A DNA stretch of 64,000 nucleotides from Enhydrobacter aerosaccus (GCA_903832005.1 CAIKZO010000090.1:1-64000); one strand, 5' to 3'; shown: positions 43,060 through 52,142, counted from the stretch's first letter. Notes: generated from the letters alone by a model not told the origin. Numbers and translations are program-made.

Positions 43060-43425
43060 TCAGTGATCGGCGAGCTTTCCGGCGAGCCTGTCGGCGAGTC
43101 GGGCTTCGAGTTCGGCGAGCCTTGCTTCGAGAGCCGCCACGCGCTTTCGGAGCTCGCCAACGTCATCAGCGCCGTTCCCAGATGGAGCGGCAGAGGACGC
43201 GGACCCAGTCTCTGGCTGTGCGGCATGCGACCTACCTTGGGCAGCTTGTATTGCAGACGCAACCTGGGCGTTCGCGGCCGCGAACAACCGCGCAATCTGC
43301 TCGGTCAGTGCCTGATCGGAGGCCAGGCCCGAGAGCTGGTTCTGCCAAAGGTCGAGATAACGGCGCGCCAGTCTGTCGAAGTCGCCCTTGTCCGAGCCTG
43401 TGGGGTCGTCGTTTCCGGTAGCCAT
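43060..43425 (-). CDS. Small PhaE-like/phasin-like putative PHA synthase partner
   Basis: 121 residues, no signal peptide. Residues about 14-65 (FDRLARRYLDLWQNQLSGLA and an Ala/Gln-rich helix) resemble phasin or PhaE N-terminal helices. A Ser/Pro/Gly linker follows, and the C-terminus (about 90-117) is a strong coiled coil with LRKRVAALEARLAELEARLA. Class III PhaE proteins usually have 300 or more residues, so this would be a miniature form. It sits directly before the phaC-like gene and diverges from phaR. Assignment is by context and architecture; no search was possible. ATG at 43425 lacks a ribosome site. Confidence 0.5.
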   Translation of the reverse strand: MATGNDDPTGSDKGDFDRLARRYLDLWQNQLSGLASDQALTEQIARLFAAANAQVASAIQAAQGRSHAAQPETGSASSAAPSGNGADDVGELRKRVAALEARLAELEARLADRLAGKLADH

Positions 43426-43571
43426 GCGCGTAGTATAGACCATCGTTGTTAAAACCGTTGTTCGCAGGCGCAAAGCGTGCCTTGTCGCACTGCGGCATCG
43501 GCGCTACTGTGACGAACGGTGTGTAAACGGGCGTTTAGCGTGTCGCGGGGGCGAGAGGAGCGCAAAGCGTA
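43426..43571. promoter_or_regulatory. Divergent phaE-like/phaR promoter region with palindrome
   Basis: 146 bases between two divergent PHA-related genes. The perfect inverted repeat TAAACGGGCGTTTA lies at 43524-43537, about 35 bases before the phaR ATG and just upstream of its GAGAGGAG ribosome site. On the minus strand a TATACT box (43437-43432) lies 6 bases from the phaE-like ATG, which would give a nearly leaderless transcript. PhaR proteins repress their own and PHA genes, so an operator is expected here. Confidence 0.4.
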
Positions 43572-44210
43572 ATGGCCGATCAGGCAGTACCCGAGGGTGG
43601 GCCCAAGCCCGCTCCGGTGGTGATCAAGAAATATGCGAACCGGCGGCTCTACAATACCGCCACGTCTTCCTACGTGACGCTCGATCATCTGTCGCAGATG
43701 GTGAAGGATAAAACAGATTTCGTGGTCTACGACGCCAAGTCCGGCGAGGACATCACCCGCCCGGTCCTGACGCAGATCATCTTCGAGGAAGAGAGCAAGG
43801 GCGGCCAGACGCTCCTGCCGATCCCTTTCTTGCGCCAGCTCATCTCGTTCTACGGCGACAGCCTGCAAGGCGTCGTGCCGCAGTATCTCGAGATGTCGAT
43901 GTCGCAGTTCGCGCGCAACCAGGAGCAGATGCGCAAGTACCTGCAGAACGCGTTCGGCTTCAACCCATTCCAGCAGTTCGAATCGATGGGCAAGCAGAAC
44001 ATGGCGATGTTCGAGAACGCCATGCGCCTGTTCAATCCGTTCGCCGCCAACGGCCAGATCATGCCGAGCCCGATCAATGGCGCCGCGGAGCCGCCCAAGA
44101 CCGATGTCGCGGCTCCCGCCGGCCCTCCCAGCGAGGAAGCGATCGACGACCTGAAGCGCAAGCTCGACGAACTGCAGAGCCAGCTCTCGCAGCTCGGCAA
44201 GAAGTCCTGA
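43572..44210 (+). CDS. phaR: Polyhydroxyalkanoate synthesis repressor PhaR
   Basis: 212 residues. The N-terminal PHB/PHA accumulation regulator DNA-binding domain has IKKYANRRLYNTATSSYVTL, followed by PHB_acc repeats with RPVLTQIIFEEESKG and LPIPFLRQLISFYGDSLQ. The middle is Phe/Gln/Met-rich (granule-binding type) and the C-terminus a coiled coil. PhaR binds PHA granules and DNA, releasing phasin and synthesis genes when polymer accumulates. DUF1289 follows after 4 bases. Confidence 0.93.
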   Translation: MADQAVPEGGPKPAPVVIKKYANRRLYNTATSSYVTLDHLSQMVKDKTDFVVYDAKSGEDITRPVLTQIIFEEESKGGQTLLPIPFLRQLISFYGDSLQGVVPQYLEMSMSQFARNQEQMRKYLQNAFGFNPFQQFESMGKQNMAMFENAMRLFNPFAANGQIMPSPINGAAEPPKTDVAAPAGPPSEEAIDDLKRKLDELQSQLSQLGKKS

Positions 44211-44214
44211 AACC

Positions 44215-44406
44215 ATGTCTGCGCCGACGCCTTCGCCGGTGCGGCGCACGCTGTCGCCCTGCAAGGGCATCTGCATGATGGACCCACGCGGTCCCTACTG
44301 CCTCGGCTGCAAGCGCACGATCGACGAGATCGGCCGCTGGCAGATGATGGAAGAGACCGAGCGGCAGCGGATCGTGGGCGAACTGAAGGGCCGGAAGCTC
44401 AGCTAA
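44215..44406 (+). CDS. DUF1289 small Cys-rich protein
   Basis: 63 residues. Four Cys in SPCKGICMMDPRGPYCLGCK and the following RTIDEIGRW make the DUF1289 signature; the cysteines could hold a metal. Function is unknown. It starts 4 bases after the phaR stop and is probably co-transcribed. The end converges on the crotonase gene 13 bases away. Confidence 0.88.
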   Translation: MSAPTPSPVRRTLSPCKGICMMDPRGPYCLGCKRTIDEIGRWQMMEETERQRIVGELKGRKLS

Positions 44407-44419
44407 CGGCCCCAGAAGA

Positions 44420-45229
44420 CTAACGTCCCTTGAACACCGGCTTGCGCTTCTGGCGAAACGCGGTCGTCCCTTCCTTGTAGTCCTCGGTCAGTCCCGTCAA
44501 CACGTTCTGGTCGGCGTCCATGTGCGCGGCGAGATCGTCGAGCGCATGCGTCAGCCGGTTCACCGATGCCTTGGTCATGCGCACCGGGATCGGCGGCTGC
44601 AGCGCGATGCGCTCGGCAAAGGCCATAGTCGCCGGCAGCACCTGGCCGTCGTTGACCACCTTCTCGACCAGACCCCAGTCGAGCGCGTCCGCAGCATCAA
44701 TCCGGTCGGAGGCCAGGATCACCGCCTGCTTGGTGCGCGCCGGCCCCATCAACGCCAGCAGGCGCGGGATCGAGCCCCAGCTCATATTCATGCCGAGCTC
44801 GACCTCGGGAATGCGGAAATGCGCGCCCGTCCCGCAGAAGCGGAAGTCGAGCGCCACCACCAGCGCCGCACCACCGCCGACGCAATGGCCCTCGATCGCC
44901 GCGATCGTCACCTGATCCATGTCCTGCCAGGCCTTGCACATGCGTGGACCGAGGCGCTGGCGCTGGATGCGCTCGCCGACCGGCAGATCCTCGCGGCCGC
45001 GGCTCTCGGGATCCTTGAGGTCGAAGCCTGCCGAGAAGGCCTTGGCCGAGCCCGTTAGGATCACGACCGAGGTCTCGAGATCGTCCTCGAAGTCGCGCGG
45101 CACGTCACGCAACTCGCGCATCGCCTGCTGGCTGAGCGCATTGATGTTGTCGCCCCGATCGAAGCGCACGACAGCGATGCGACCCTGCGGTCCGAGGCCT
45201 TTCTCGACTTTGACGAAGCGCCGTTCCAT
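44420..45229 (-). CDS. Enoyl-CoA hydratase/isomerase family protein (crotonase)
   Basis: 269 residues of the crotonase fold. The oxyanion-hole segments are KAFSAGFDLKDP and AAIEGHCVGGGAALVVALDF, and the catalytic region is FRIPEVELGMNMSWGSIPRLL. The second catalytic Glu position of true hydratases is replaced in the GSIPRL stretch, so an isomerase, hydrolase or other crotonase activity is possible. Substrate is unknown. Divergent from the serine hydrolase gene. Confidence 0.82.
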   Translation of the reverse strand: MERRFVKVEKGLGPQGRIAVVRFDRGDNINALSQQAMRELRDVPRDFEDDLETSVVILTGSAKAFSAGFDLKDPESRGREDLPVGERIQRQRLGPRMCKAWQDMDQVTIAAIEGHCVGGGAALVVALDFRFCGTGAHFRIPEVELGMNMSWGSIPRLLALMGPARTKQAVILASDRIDAADALDWGLVEKVVNDGQVLPATMAFAERIALQPPIPVRMTKASVNRLTHALDDLAAHMDADQNVLTGLTEDYKEGTTAFRQKRKPVFKGR

Positions 45230-45307
45230 CGCGCGTCTCTCCCCGGTTTCCGCGAACCCTACCGCCTCGCCTTTACAAGCGCGAGCCGCTTGGGTTCACT
45301 GCACGCC

Positions 45308-46909
45308 ATGCCCCAGACCATCGGATCCATCGCCCTCGAACGCCGCGTCGATGCGCTGTTCGCCCGCTACACCCAGCCCGGCTCGCCCGGCGCCATCGTG
45401 GGCGTCATGCGGGGCGGCGAGATCGAGCTGTGCAAGGGCTATGGCCTAGCCAGCATCGAGCATGGCGTGCCGATCACGCCAAAGACCCGCTTCCGCATCG
45501 CCTCGGTCAGCAAGCAGTTCACGGTGACCGCGGCGTTGATGCTGGCGGCCGAAGGCAAGCTCAAGCTCTCCGATCCGCCGCACACATACCTCAAGGACTT
45601 GGCGCCGCTGCCGGTCACCATCGATCAGATGATGCGTAACTCCAGCGGCTGGCCCGACTTCCTCGAGCTACTGCGCATGGGCGGCCATGGCCTCGACAAG
45701 CCGGCGCGGCCGGAAGACCTGTATGCCGCTTGCGTGCTCAATCGCGACCTCAACTTCAAGCCGGGCAGCCGCTTTCTCTACAGCAACTCGAACTTCCTGC
45801 TGCTCGGCCGCATCATCGAGACGCTCACCAAGCAGAAGCTGGGCGACGTCCTGGCGGAGCGCATCTTCAAGCCGCTCGGCATGGCCAACACCATGCTGGC
45901 GGCCGACATCGGCACGGTGATTCCGAATCTCGCCACGGCCTATCTCGCCACGCCCGAGCAGGGGTTCCGCCGCGCCGCGCACGGCTATCCGCAGGGCGGC
46001 GAAGGCGGCCTCACCTCGACGGTCGAGGATCTGTTCATCTGGTCTCGCCACTTCGACGAGCCGGTGCTGGGCAAGACCCTGCCGGCGCAACTCACCGCCG
46101 CCACACCGCTCACCGGCGGACACCCCAATCGCTATCACCGCGGCGTCACGGTCGGTAATTTCCGCGGCTTCGAGACCGTGGGCCATGGCGGGCTGTGGCC
46201 GGGCTTCCGTACACACTTCCTGCGCCTGCCGGCGGCCGGCCTCACCGTCGTGGTGATCGCCAATGTCGACAGCATCGATCCGCAGCGGCTCTCGCACACG
46301 ATCGCAGGCGAAGCGCTGGCCGGCGACAAACGGCTGAAGCCCGAACTGCCGCCGATCACCGAGGCCGAGATCAAGCCGATCGCCGGCACCTGGTTCAACG
46401 CCGACGAGCCGTCGCTGTTCGACCTGGCCTGGAAGAATGGCGAAGCCACAGTGACGCAATACGGCCAATCCTTCGCGATCTTCAGAGTGGCCGGTGGCTG
46501 GTTCGGCCCGGAGCACGGCTTGACCGAGTTGATGCTCAAGCCGGGCAAGGGCGGTCTGCGCGTCGATCTCGGCGCCGGCCGTGTGTTCACTTTCAAGAAA
46601 GTGACGAAGCGCAAAGTCGTGCCCGCGGCGATCGCCGGCATCTTCGCCTCGCCCGACACCGGCGCCACCTGGCACATCCGCCGGGGCGGCGCGGACTACA
46701 CGATGGCCGTCTACGGTCCACTGGTGAGCGGCGGCGCTGCCTGGACGCTGGCCGGCATCGACGCCGACACGGTCGAGATCATCTCGCCCGGCGCCTGGAT
46801 CAAATCGACTCAGCTTGCCCATCTCGAACGCGACAAGGCCGGCAAGATTACCGCCCTCGTCGTCTCGACCGGCCGCCTCAAGAACGTGCGCTTCGAACGC
46901 ACCGGCTGA
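45308..46909 (+). CDS. Serine hydrolase, beta-lactamase/DD-peptidase class C fold
   Basis: 533 residues. The SxxK motif is in RIASVSKQFT (Ser near 65), YxN is YSNSN (near 160), and the third box region is HGG (GHGGLWPGF). About 340 residues make the beta-lactamase domain; the rest (about 355-533) is a beta-rich extension with two lipocalin-like repeats. No signal peptide is evident from the chosen ATG at 45308, and an upstream TTG at 45290 adds only six residues. Likely an esterase or D-aminopeptidase. Confidence 0.82.
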   Translation: MPQTIGSIALERRVDALFARYTQPGSPGAIVGVMRGGEIELCKGYGLASIEHGVPITPKTRFRIASVSKQFTVTAALMLAAEGKLKLSDPPHTYLKDLAPLPVTIDQMMRNSSGWPDFLELLRMGGHGLDKPARPEDLYAACVLNRDLNFKPGSRFLYSNSNFLLLGRIIETLTKQKLGDVLAERIFKPLGMANTMLAADIGTVIPNLATAYLATPEQGFRRAAHGYPQGGEGGLTSTVEDLFIWSRHFDEPVLGKTLPAQLTAATPLTGGHPNRYHRGVTVGNFRGFETVGHGGLWPGFRTHFLRLPAAGLTVVVIANVDSIDPQRLSHTIAGEALAGDKRLKPELPPITEAEIKPIAGTWFNADEPSLFDLAWKNGEATVTQYGQSFAIFRVAGGWFGPEHGLTELMLKPGKGGLRVDLGAGRVFTFKKVTKRKVVPAAIAGIFASPDTGATWHIRRGGADYTMAVYGPLVSGGAAWTLAGIDADTVEIISPGAWIKSTQLAHLERDKAGKITALVVSTGRLKNVRFERTG

Positions 46910-46921
46910 GAAAAATGACGC

Positions 46922-47013
46922 GAGATGCACCAATTTCCTGGGGCATCTCCGATGCCGATGGCGTAAGGCTCTTAGGCGTTTTGTACCGGATTCCGCCCCT
47001 CCCTCCGCGGAAT
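46922..47013. terminator. Hairpins between convergent genes
   Basis: The 132 bases between the serine hydrolase and the leftward binding-protein gene hold GAGATGC/GCATCTC (46922-46928 with 46943-46949), an overlapping GGCATC/GATGCC with 3-base loop (46942-46956), and ATTCCGC/GCGGAAT (46990-46996 with 47007-47013). None has a T-tract, so a terminator role is inferred only from position between convergent genes. Confidence 0.35.
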
Positions 47014-47041
47014 AATATTGCGCGGACGAGGCGGCCGATTC

Positions 47042-48073
47042 TCAGCGGAACGGGATGGCGTACATCAGGCCGCCGTTCGTCCACAGCGCGTTCAGGCCGC
47101 GGTCGAGCTTGAGCGGCGTCGCCTTGCCGACGTTGCGCTCGAAGCTATCGCCGTAGTTCCCGACCTGCTTGACGATGTTGTACATCCACTTCTCGTCGAC
47201 GCCGACCGCCTTGCCGTAGCCTGGCGTCACGCCGAGGAAGCGCTTGACGACGGGATCGTCGCTCTTGGCCATCTCGTCGACGTTGGCCTGGCTGATGCCG
47301 AGCTCCTCCGCCTCGACCATGCCGTCGAGCACGAAGCGCACGAGATCGAACCACTGGTCGTCGCCATGGCGCACCATCGGCCCCAGCGGCTCCTTGGAGA
47401 TGCGCTCGGGCAGGATCACCTGCTCGCCCTTGTCGGAGAGCTGGCCCGCGCGCACGCCCGCGAGGCCCGAGGAGTCCGTCGTGTAGGAATCGCAGCGGCC
47501 CGAGGCATAGGCCTGCAGCAGCTCGTCGAGCTTATCGATCAGCACCGGCTTGAAGGTCATCTTGTTGCGGCGGAAATAGTCCGCGAGGTTGAGCTCGGTG
47601 GTCGTGCCGGGCTGCACGCAGATCGTGGCGCCGTTCAGCTCCTTGGCGCTCTTGATGCCCGACTTGGCCGGCACCATGAACCCTTGGCCGTCGTAGAAAT
47701 TCACGCCCGCGCCATTGAAGCCCAACTGCGTGTCGCGCAGCAGGGTTTGCGTGGCGTTGCGCGTGATCACGTCGACCTCGCCCGACTGCAGCGCCACAAA
47801 GCGCTGCTGCGACGTGGTCGGCGTGAACTTCACCTTCTCGGCGTCGCCGAACATGGCCGCCGCGATCGCCTTGCAGAGATCGACGTCGAGGCCGGTCCAC
47901 TGGCCCTTGCTGTCGGCGAAGGAGAAGCCCGCGAGCCCGGTGTTGACCGCGCAATGCACGAAACCCTTGGCCTTCACCGCATCGAAGGTCTGGCCGGCTG
48001 ACGCGGGTGAAGTGGCCTGCAGCGCGCCCAGCCAGGCGAGCGCCGCTAGTGCGGCGACGGATTTGAACGACAT
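47042..48073 (-). CDS. General L-amino acid ABC transporter binding protein (AapJ-like), orphan
   Basis: 343 residues: signal peptide (to about 26), then family-3 binding fold with KGFVHCAVNTGLAGFSFADSKG, GLDVDLCKAIAAAMFGDAEKV, FVALQSGEVDVITRNATQTLLRD and NYGDSFERNVG, all typical of AapJ/BztA. The start at 48073 is supported by the signal sequence and a GGGGG stretch upstream. The usual aapQMP permease/ATPase genes are not adjacent. Confidence 0.87.
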   Translation of the reverse strand: MSFKSVAALAALAWLGALQATSPASAGQTFDAVKAKGFVHCAVNTGLAGFSFADSKGQWTGLDVDLCKAIAAAMFGDAEKVKFTPTTSQQRFVALQSGEVDVITRNATQTLLRDTQLGFNGAGVNFYDGQGFMVPAKSGIKSAKELNGATICVQPGTTTELNLADYFRRNKMTFKPVLIDKLDELLQAYASGRCDSYTTDSSGLAGVRAGQLSDKGEQVILPERISKEPLGPMVRHGDDQWFDLVRFVLDGMVEAEELGISQANVDEMAKSDDPVVKRFLGVTPGYGKAVGVDEKWMYNIVKQVGNYGDSFERNVGKATPLKLDRGLNALWTNGGLMYAIPFR

Positions 48074-48150
48074 TGGAAGCCCCCGGTTCTTGATGACCTG
48101 GGGCCACCGTAGCAAAAGACGGGCCCGCCCGAGCAGGCTATGATCCGCCC

Positions 48151-48552
48151 ATGACCGTTGTCGTCGACGCAATCGATCACCTTGTCGCCAATGTCCGCGA
48201 CGTGGAGGTCTCTGCTGCGTGGTACCAGCGCGTGCTGGGCATGGTCCGTGAGGACGTGCCGACGCCGCACGGTCCCGTGACGACGGTGCGGTTCGGACGT
48301 CAGAAGATCAATCTGCGGCCGATCTCCGCCAGCAAGAAGGCCTGGTTCACCGCGGATCACGAACAGGCGGGCAGTGACGATCTTTGCTTCCTGACAGGCT
48401 CGACGCCGCAACAAGTGGTCGATCACCTGCACGCCTGCGGTGTCGCGATCGCCGAGGGCCCGGGTGAAAAGCGCGGCGCCCAGGGCACAATCGTGTCTGT
48501 CTATTGCCGGGATCCCGACGGCAGCCTGATCGAGATCTCTTCTTACAAGTAA
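48151..48552 (+). CDS. VOC-family (glyoxalase-fold) protein
   Basis: 133 residues, two beta-alpha-beta-beta-beta modules. IDHLVANVRDVEVSAAWYQRVLGM carries the first metal His and IVSVYCRDPDGSLIEISSY carries the last Glu ligand, as in glyoxalase/dioxygenase superfamily members similar to the virulence-associated VOC proteins. Reaction is unknown. Divergent from the AapJ-like gene (77 bases). Confidence 0.85.
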   Translation: MTVVVDAIDHLVANVRDVEVSAAWYQRVLGMVREDVPTPHGPVTTVRFGRQKINLRPISASKKAWFTADHEQAGSDDLCFLTGSTPQQVVDHLHACGVAIAEGPGEKRGAQGTIVSVYCRDPDGSLIEISSYK

Positions 48553-48553
48553 G

Positions 48554-48571
48554 GCGGGCCTGGAGGCCCGC
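48554..48571. terminator. GC-rich hairpin between convergent genes
   Basis: GCGGGCC (48554-48560), loop TGGA and GGCCCGC (48565-48571) form a perfect 7-bp stem directly after the VOC stop and before the convergent sdhB stop. There is no T-run, but position and stability suit a bidirectional terminator or RNA-end stabiliser. Confidence 0.5.
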
Positions 48572-48583
48572 GGTCCCGGAAGA

Positions 48584-49363
48584 CTAGATCGTCCGCTCGA
48601 CCAGCATCTTCTTGATCTCGCCGATCGCCTTGGCGGGATTGAGGCTCTTCGGGCAGGTCTTGGTGCAGTTCATGATCGTGTGGCAGCGGTAGAGCCGGAA
48701 CGGGTCCTCGAGATTGTCGAGGCGCTCGCCCTTGCCCTCGTCGCGGCTGTCGGCCAGCCAGCGATAGGCCTGCAGCAGGACGGCCGGGCCGAGGTAGCGG
48801 TCGCCACTCCACCAGTAGCTGGGGCACGAGGTCGAGCAGCAGAAGCACAGGATGCATTCCCACAGGCCGTCGAGCTTGGCGCGCTCTTCCGGCGACTGGA
48901 TGCGCTCGCGCGTCGGCGGCGCGGTGGTCGACTTGAGCCACGGCTCGATCGAGGCGAGCTGCGCGTACGGCACGTTGAGGTCGGGCACCAGGTCCTTGAC
49001 CACCGGCATGTGCGGCAGCGGATAGATCTTCACGTCGCCCTTCACATCGGCGATGAACTTGGTGCAGGCCAGCGTGTTGGTACCGTCGATGTTCATCGCG
49101 CACGAGCCACACACGCCCTCGCGGCACGAGCGGCGGAAGGTGAGCGAGCTGTCGGTCTCGTTCTTGATCTTGATCAGCGCGTCGAGAACCATCGGACCGC
49201 AGGTGTCCATGTCGACTTCGTAGGTGTCGACGCTGGGCTTCTTGCCGTCGTCCGGCGTCCAGCGATAGACCTTGAACTTCTTGATGTTCTTGGTCCCGGC
49301 TACCGCCTTGTAGGTCTCGCCGACGCCGATCTTGGAATTGGCGGGCAGTGCAAACTCAGCCAT
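48584..49363 (-). CDS. sdhB: Succinate dehydrogenase iron-sulfur subunit
   Basis: 259 residues. The [2Fe-2S] site is in [14 protein letters not shown] plus a later Cys (TLAC), and the [4Fe-4S]/[3Fe-4S] sites are in [16 protein letters not shown] and [17 protein letters not shown]. It carries electrons from FAD in SdhA to ubiquinone at the membrane anchor. Last gene of sdhCDAB, 15 bases after sdhA. Confidence 0.95.
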   Translation of the reverse strand: MAEFALPANSKIGVGETYKAVAGTKNIKKFKVYRWTPDDGKKPSVDTYEVDMDTCGPMVLDALIKIKNETDSSLTFRRSCREGVCGSCAMNIDGTNTLACTKFIADVKGDVKIYPLPHMPVVKDLVPDLNVPYAQLASIEPWLKSTTAPPTRERIQSPEERAKLDGLWECILCFCCSTSCPSYWWSGDRYLGPAVLLQAYRWLADSRDEGKGERLDNLEDPFRLYRCHTIMNCTKTCPKSLNPAKAIGEIKKMLVERTI

Positions 49364-49378
49364 CGCTTCCTCTCGAAC

Positions 49379-51229
49379 TCAGTAGACGCGCGCTTTGGGT
49401 GGGAACGACTGCACGTCGTTGCTCATCGGCTGCAGGTTGACCGGACGGTAGTCGATCCGGGTCTTGCCGGTGTCGCAGTCGACCCAGACGGCCGTGTGCT
49501 TCAGCCAGTTCTTGTCGTCGCGATCGGGGAAGTCCTCGTGCGCGTGCGCGCCGCGGCTCTCGTGGCGGTTGGCGGCCGAGTAGATCGTGCCCATCGCCTG
49601 CACGATCAGGTTCTCGAACTCCAGGGTCTCCATGAGATCGGAGTTCCAGATCATCGAGCGATCCTTGACCTTGATGTCGTCCTTGCCGGCGAACACCTTG
49701 TCCATGTTGGCGCAGCCCTCGGCCAGCGTCTTGCTGGTGCGGAACACCGCGCAGTCGTTCTGCATGGTCTTCTGCATCGCCGCGCGCAGCTGGGCCGTCG
49801 GCGTGCCGCCGTTGGCATGGCGTGCCTTGTCGAGGCGGGCGATCGCGTTCTCGCCGGCGTTGGCGACCTGCTTATGCGGCATGCCGGGCGTCATCTGCTC
49901 GGCGACGCGGTTGGCGGCCGAGCGGCCGAACACGACCAGCTCGAGCAGCGAGTTCGAGCCCAGGCGATTGGCGCCGTGGACGCCGATCGAAGCGGCCTCG
50001 CCCAGCGCCATCAGGCCGGGGACCGTGGCGAACGGATCGCCGTCCCTCACCGTCATGACGTCGCAGTGATAGTTCGCCGGAATGCCGCCCATGTTGTAGT
50101 GGCAGGTCGGCAGGATGGGAATCGGCTGACGCGTCACGTCGACACCGGCGAAGATGCGCGCGGTTTCGGCGATGCCCGGCAGGCGCTCGTGAATGACCTT
50201 CGGGTCGAGATGCTCGACGTGCAGCTCGATGTAATCCTTGTTGGGACCGCAGCCGCGGCCTTCGCGGATCTCGATGGTCATCGAACGCGAGACGACGTCG
50301 CGCGAGGCGAGATCCTTGGCCGACGGCGCGTAGCGCTCCATGAAGCGCTCGCCGCTGGCATTGGTGACGTAGCCGCCTTCGCCGCGCACGCCCTCGGTGA
50401 TCAGGCAGCCCGCGCCGAACACGCCGGTCGGATGGAACTGCACGAACTCGAGGTCCTGCAGCGGCAAGCCCGCCCGCAGCGCCATCGCGCCGCCGTCACC
50501 GGTGCATGTGTGAGCCGAGGTCGCGGTCTGGTAGACGCGGCCATAGCCGCCGGTCGCCAACACCACCTTGTGGGCGCGGAAGCGATGGATCGTGCCGTCG
50601 TCGAGGTTCCAGGCCATGACGCCGCGGCAGACGCCCTCGTCCATGATCAGGTCGAGCGCGAAATACTCGATGAAGAACTCGGCGTGATTTCTGAGCGACT
50701 GCTGGTAGAGCGTGTGCAGGATGGCGTGGCCGGTGCGGTCGGCCGCGGCGCAGGTGCGCTGGGCGATGCCCTTGCCGTATTCGGTGGTCATGCCGCCGAA
50801 CGGGCGCTGGTAGATCTTGCCCTCGGCCGTGCGCGAGAACGGCACGCCGAAATGCTCGAGTTCGATGATCGCGGGAATGCCGTCGCGGCACATGTATTCG
50901 ATCGAGTCCTGGTCGCCCAGCCAGTCCGAGCCCTTGACCGTGTCGTACATGTGCCAGCGCCAGTCGTCTGGTCCCATGTTGCCGAGCGCCGCCGAGATGC
51001 CGCCCTGGGCAGCGACCGTGTGGCTGCGGGTCGGGAACACCTTGGTGATGCAGGCGGTCTTGAAGCCCTTGTTGGCCATGCCGAAGGTGGCGCGCAGGCC
51101 AGCGCCGCCGGCGCCGACGACCACGACGTCGTATTCGTGCTCGATGATGGTGTAGGCGCGACCGCCGATATTGACCGTGCCGGCCGCAGATCCGCTACCC
51201 TGGCCGTTGCTCTTGCCTTGTTCGGCCAT
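49379..51229 (-). CDS. sdhA: Succinate dehydrogenase flavoprotein subunit
   Basis: 616 residues. The FAD fold is [13 protein letters not shown], the covalent-FAD His is in [12 protein letters not shown], and the active-site region is [17 protein letters not shown] with [11 protein letters not shown] and [17 protein letters not shown]. It oxidises succinate to fumarate (TCA cycle, complex II). The N-terminus carries an extra Gly/Ser-rich 15 residues. The start comes 2 bases after the sdhD stop. Confidence 0.96.
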   Translation of the reverse strand: MAEQGKSNGQGSGSAAGTVNIGGRAYTIIEHEYDVVVVGAGGAGLRATFGMANKGFKTACITKVFPTRSHTVAAQGGISAALGNMGPDDWRWHMYDTVKGSDWLGDQDSIEYMCRDGIPAIIELEHFGVPFSRTAEGKIYQRPFGGMTTEYGKGIAQRTCAAADRTGHAILHTLYQQSLRNHAEFFIEYFALDLIMDEGVCRGVMAWNLDDGTIHRFRAHKVVLATGGYGRVYQTATSAHTCTGDGGAMALRAGLPLQDLEFVQFHPTGVFGAGCLITEGVRGEGGYVTNASGERFMERYAPSAKDLASRDVVSRSMTIEIREGRGCGPNKDYIELHVEHLDPKVIHERLPGIAETARIFAGVDVTRQPIPILPTCHYNMGGIPANYHCDVMTVRDGDPFATVPGLMALGEAASIGVHGANRLGSNSLLELVVFGRSAANRVAEQMTPGMPHKQVANAGENAIARLDKARHANGGTPTAQLRAAMQKTMQNDCAVFRTSKTLAEGCANMDKVFAGKDDIKVKDRSMIWNSDLMETLEFENLIVQAMGTIYSAANRHESRGAHAHEDFPDRDDKNWLKHTAVWVDCDTGKTRIDYRPVNLQPMSNDVQSFPPKARVY

Positions 51230-51231
51230 GA

Positions 51232-51612
51232 CTAGCCTCCGAAACCGATACGCATGATCCCCACGATGGCCCCGAGGCCAAACAGCACGGCGATGAACTT
51301 GGTGAGGACGATCATCGCGACGCGCAGCCCGCCGTCGGTGTAATCCTCCCACACGACCTGCAGGCCGAGCTGGCCGTGATGAAGACCGATGCCGATCGTC
51401 AGGATCAGCAGCACCATGACCAGCGGCGAGCCGATCCAGGCGCGCACGACGGCGTAGTCGGCGCCACTCATCATGACCAGCGAGATGGCAAACCACACCA
51501 CGAGCGGGATCAGCGCGATCGCGGTGATGCGCTGCATCCACCAGTGATGGACGCCTTCCTTGGCCGAACCGAGGCCGCGGGCGCGGGAAAGGGGAGTACG
51601 GGTGTCGTTCAT
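51232..51612 (-). CDS. sdhD: Succinate dehydrogenase membrane anchor subunit D
   Basis: 126 residues, three membrane segments, with [20 protein letters not shown] and [19 protein letters not shown], where the His residues lie at the haem/quinone side. It anchors SdhAB in the inner membrane with SdhC. Ten bases after sdhC and 2 bases before sdhA. Confidence 0.93.
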   Translation of the reverse strand: MNDTRTPLSRARGLGSAKEGVHHWWMQRITAIALIPLVVWFAISLVMMSGADYAVVRAWIGSPLVMVLLILTIGIGLHHGQLGLQVVWEDYTDGGLRVAMIVLTKFIAVLFGLGAIVGIMRIGFGG

Positions 51613-51622
51613 CGTGCCCTCC

Positions 51623-52021
51623 TCACATCAACCGCAGGCCGACGACCCACGAGGCCGCCGTGGCGACCAGCGAGACGACGACGACGATCCAGGCGCTGCG
51701 GTCGGCGTCCTTCAGCTCGAAGCCGTAGCCCGCATCCCAGAAGAGATGGCGGATGCCGTTGCACAGATGGAAGAAGGCGCTGAACAGCCAGCCACCGAGA
51801 ACGATGCGGCCGACGATCGAGCTGTTGAAGCTCTGGAACAGGGAATAGGCGTGCGGATTGGAGGCCGCGTACATAACCCACGTCGCCAGGTAGAGGGCGC
51901 CGATGGAAAGTGCGATTCCGGTCGCACGGTGCAGGATCGATAGGATGGCCAGCATCGGCAGCCGATAGACCTGCAGATGCGGGGAGAGCGGCCGGTTTGT
52001 CGGCCGATTGGCGACGCTCAT
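51623..52021 (-). CDS. sdhC: Succinate dehydrogenase cytochrome b556 subunit C
   Basis: 132 residues, three membrane segments. RPLSPHLQVYRLPMLAILSI plus LHRATG is the quinone-site signature and FFHLCNGIRHLFWD contains the haem-ligand His. First gene of the sdh operon; a TTGACT/TAAAAA promoter lies upstream and an AAGAGG ribosome site precedes the ATG. Confidence 0.94.
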   Translation of the reverse strand: MSVANRPTNRPLSPHLQVYRLPMLAILSILHRATGIALSIGALYLATWVMYAASNPHAYSLFQSFNSSIVGRIVLGGWLFSAFFHLCNGIRHLFWDAGYGFELKDADRSAWIVVVVSLVATAASWVVGLRLM

Positions 52022-52055
52022 CGCGTGAAAACCTCTTTAGCCTGGGGCATCAGCG

Positions 52056-52083
52056 TTTTTAGCGCGCGCCGCCCTCAAGTCAA
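52056..52083 (-). promoter_or_regulatory. Candidate sigma-70 promoter of sdhCDAB
   Basis: Minus-strand TTGACT (52083-52078), 16-base spacer and TAAAAA (52061-52056), about 35 bases upstream of the sdhC ATG. The -35 box matches consensus at 5/6. Confidence 0.5.
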
Positions 52084-52102
52084 CGAATGTCGGCCCTGCG
52101 TA

Positions 52103-52142
52103 AGGGTTAACCCTCGGATTTCGCAGCGAAATTCAGCTGCGA
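52103..52142. promoter_or_regulatory. Palindromes upstream of the sdh promoter
   Basis: AGGGTTAACCCT (52103-52114) is a perfect palindrome 20 bases upstream of the sdh -35 box. ATTTCGCAGCGAAAT (52118-52132) is a perfect inverted repeat, and TCGCAGC/GCTGCGA (52121-52127 with 52136-52142) is an overlapping 7-bp stem just past the mch stop. The first may be an operator; the others could end the mcl-mch transcript. Confidence 0.4.

Noticed and set aside
43056-43064. Frameshift splitting one phaE-phaC fusion
   Set aside because: The stop-start arrangement (TGA then TTG one base later) is normal for coupled genes, and synthase and partner are separate proteins in class III systems.
43059-43166. 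Earlier ATG start (43166) for the phaC-like gene
   Set aside because: It would add about 36 low-complexity residues encoded by the coiled-coil region of the small upstream gene in another frame. The TTG next to that gene's stop gives class III PhaC length. Not excluded.
52105-52112. CtrA-like TTAACC half-site upstream of sdh
   Set aside because: No second TTAA at the required 7-base spacing; better explained as part of a palindrome.
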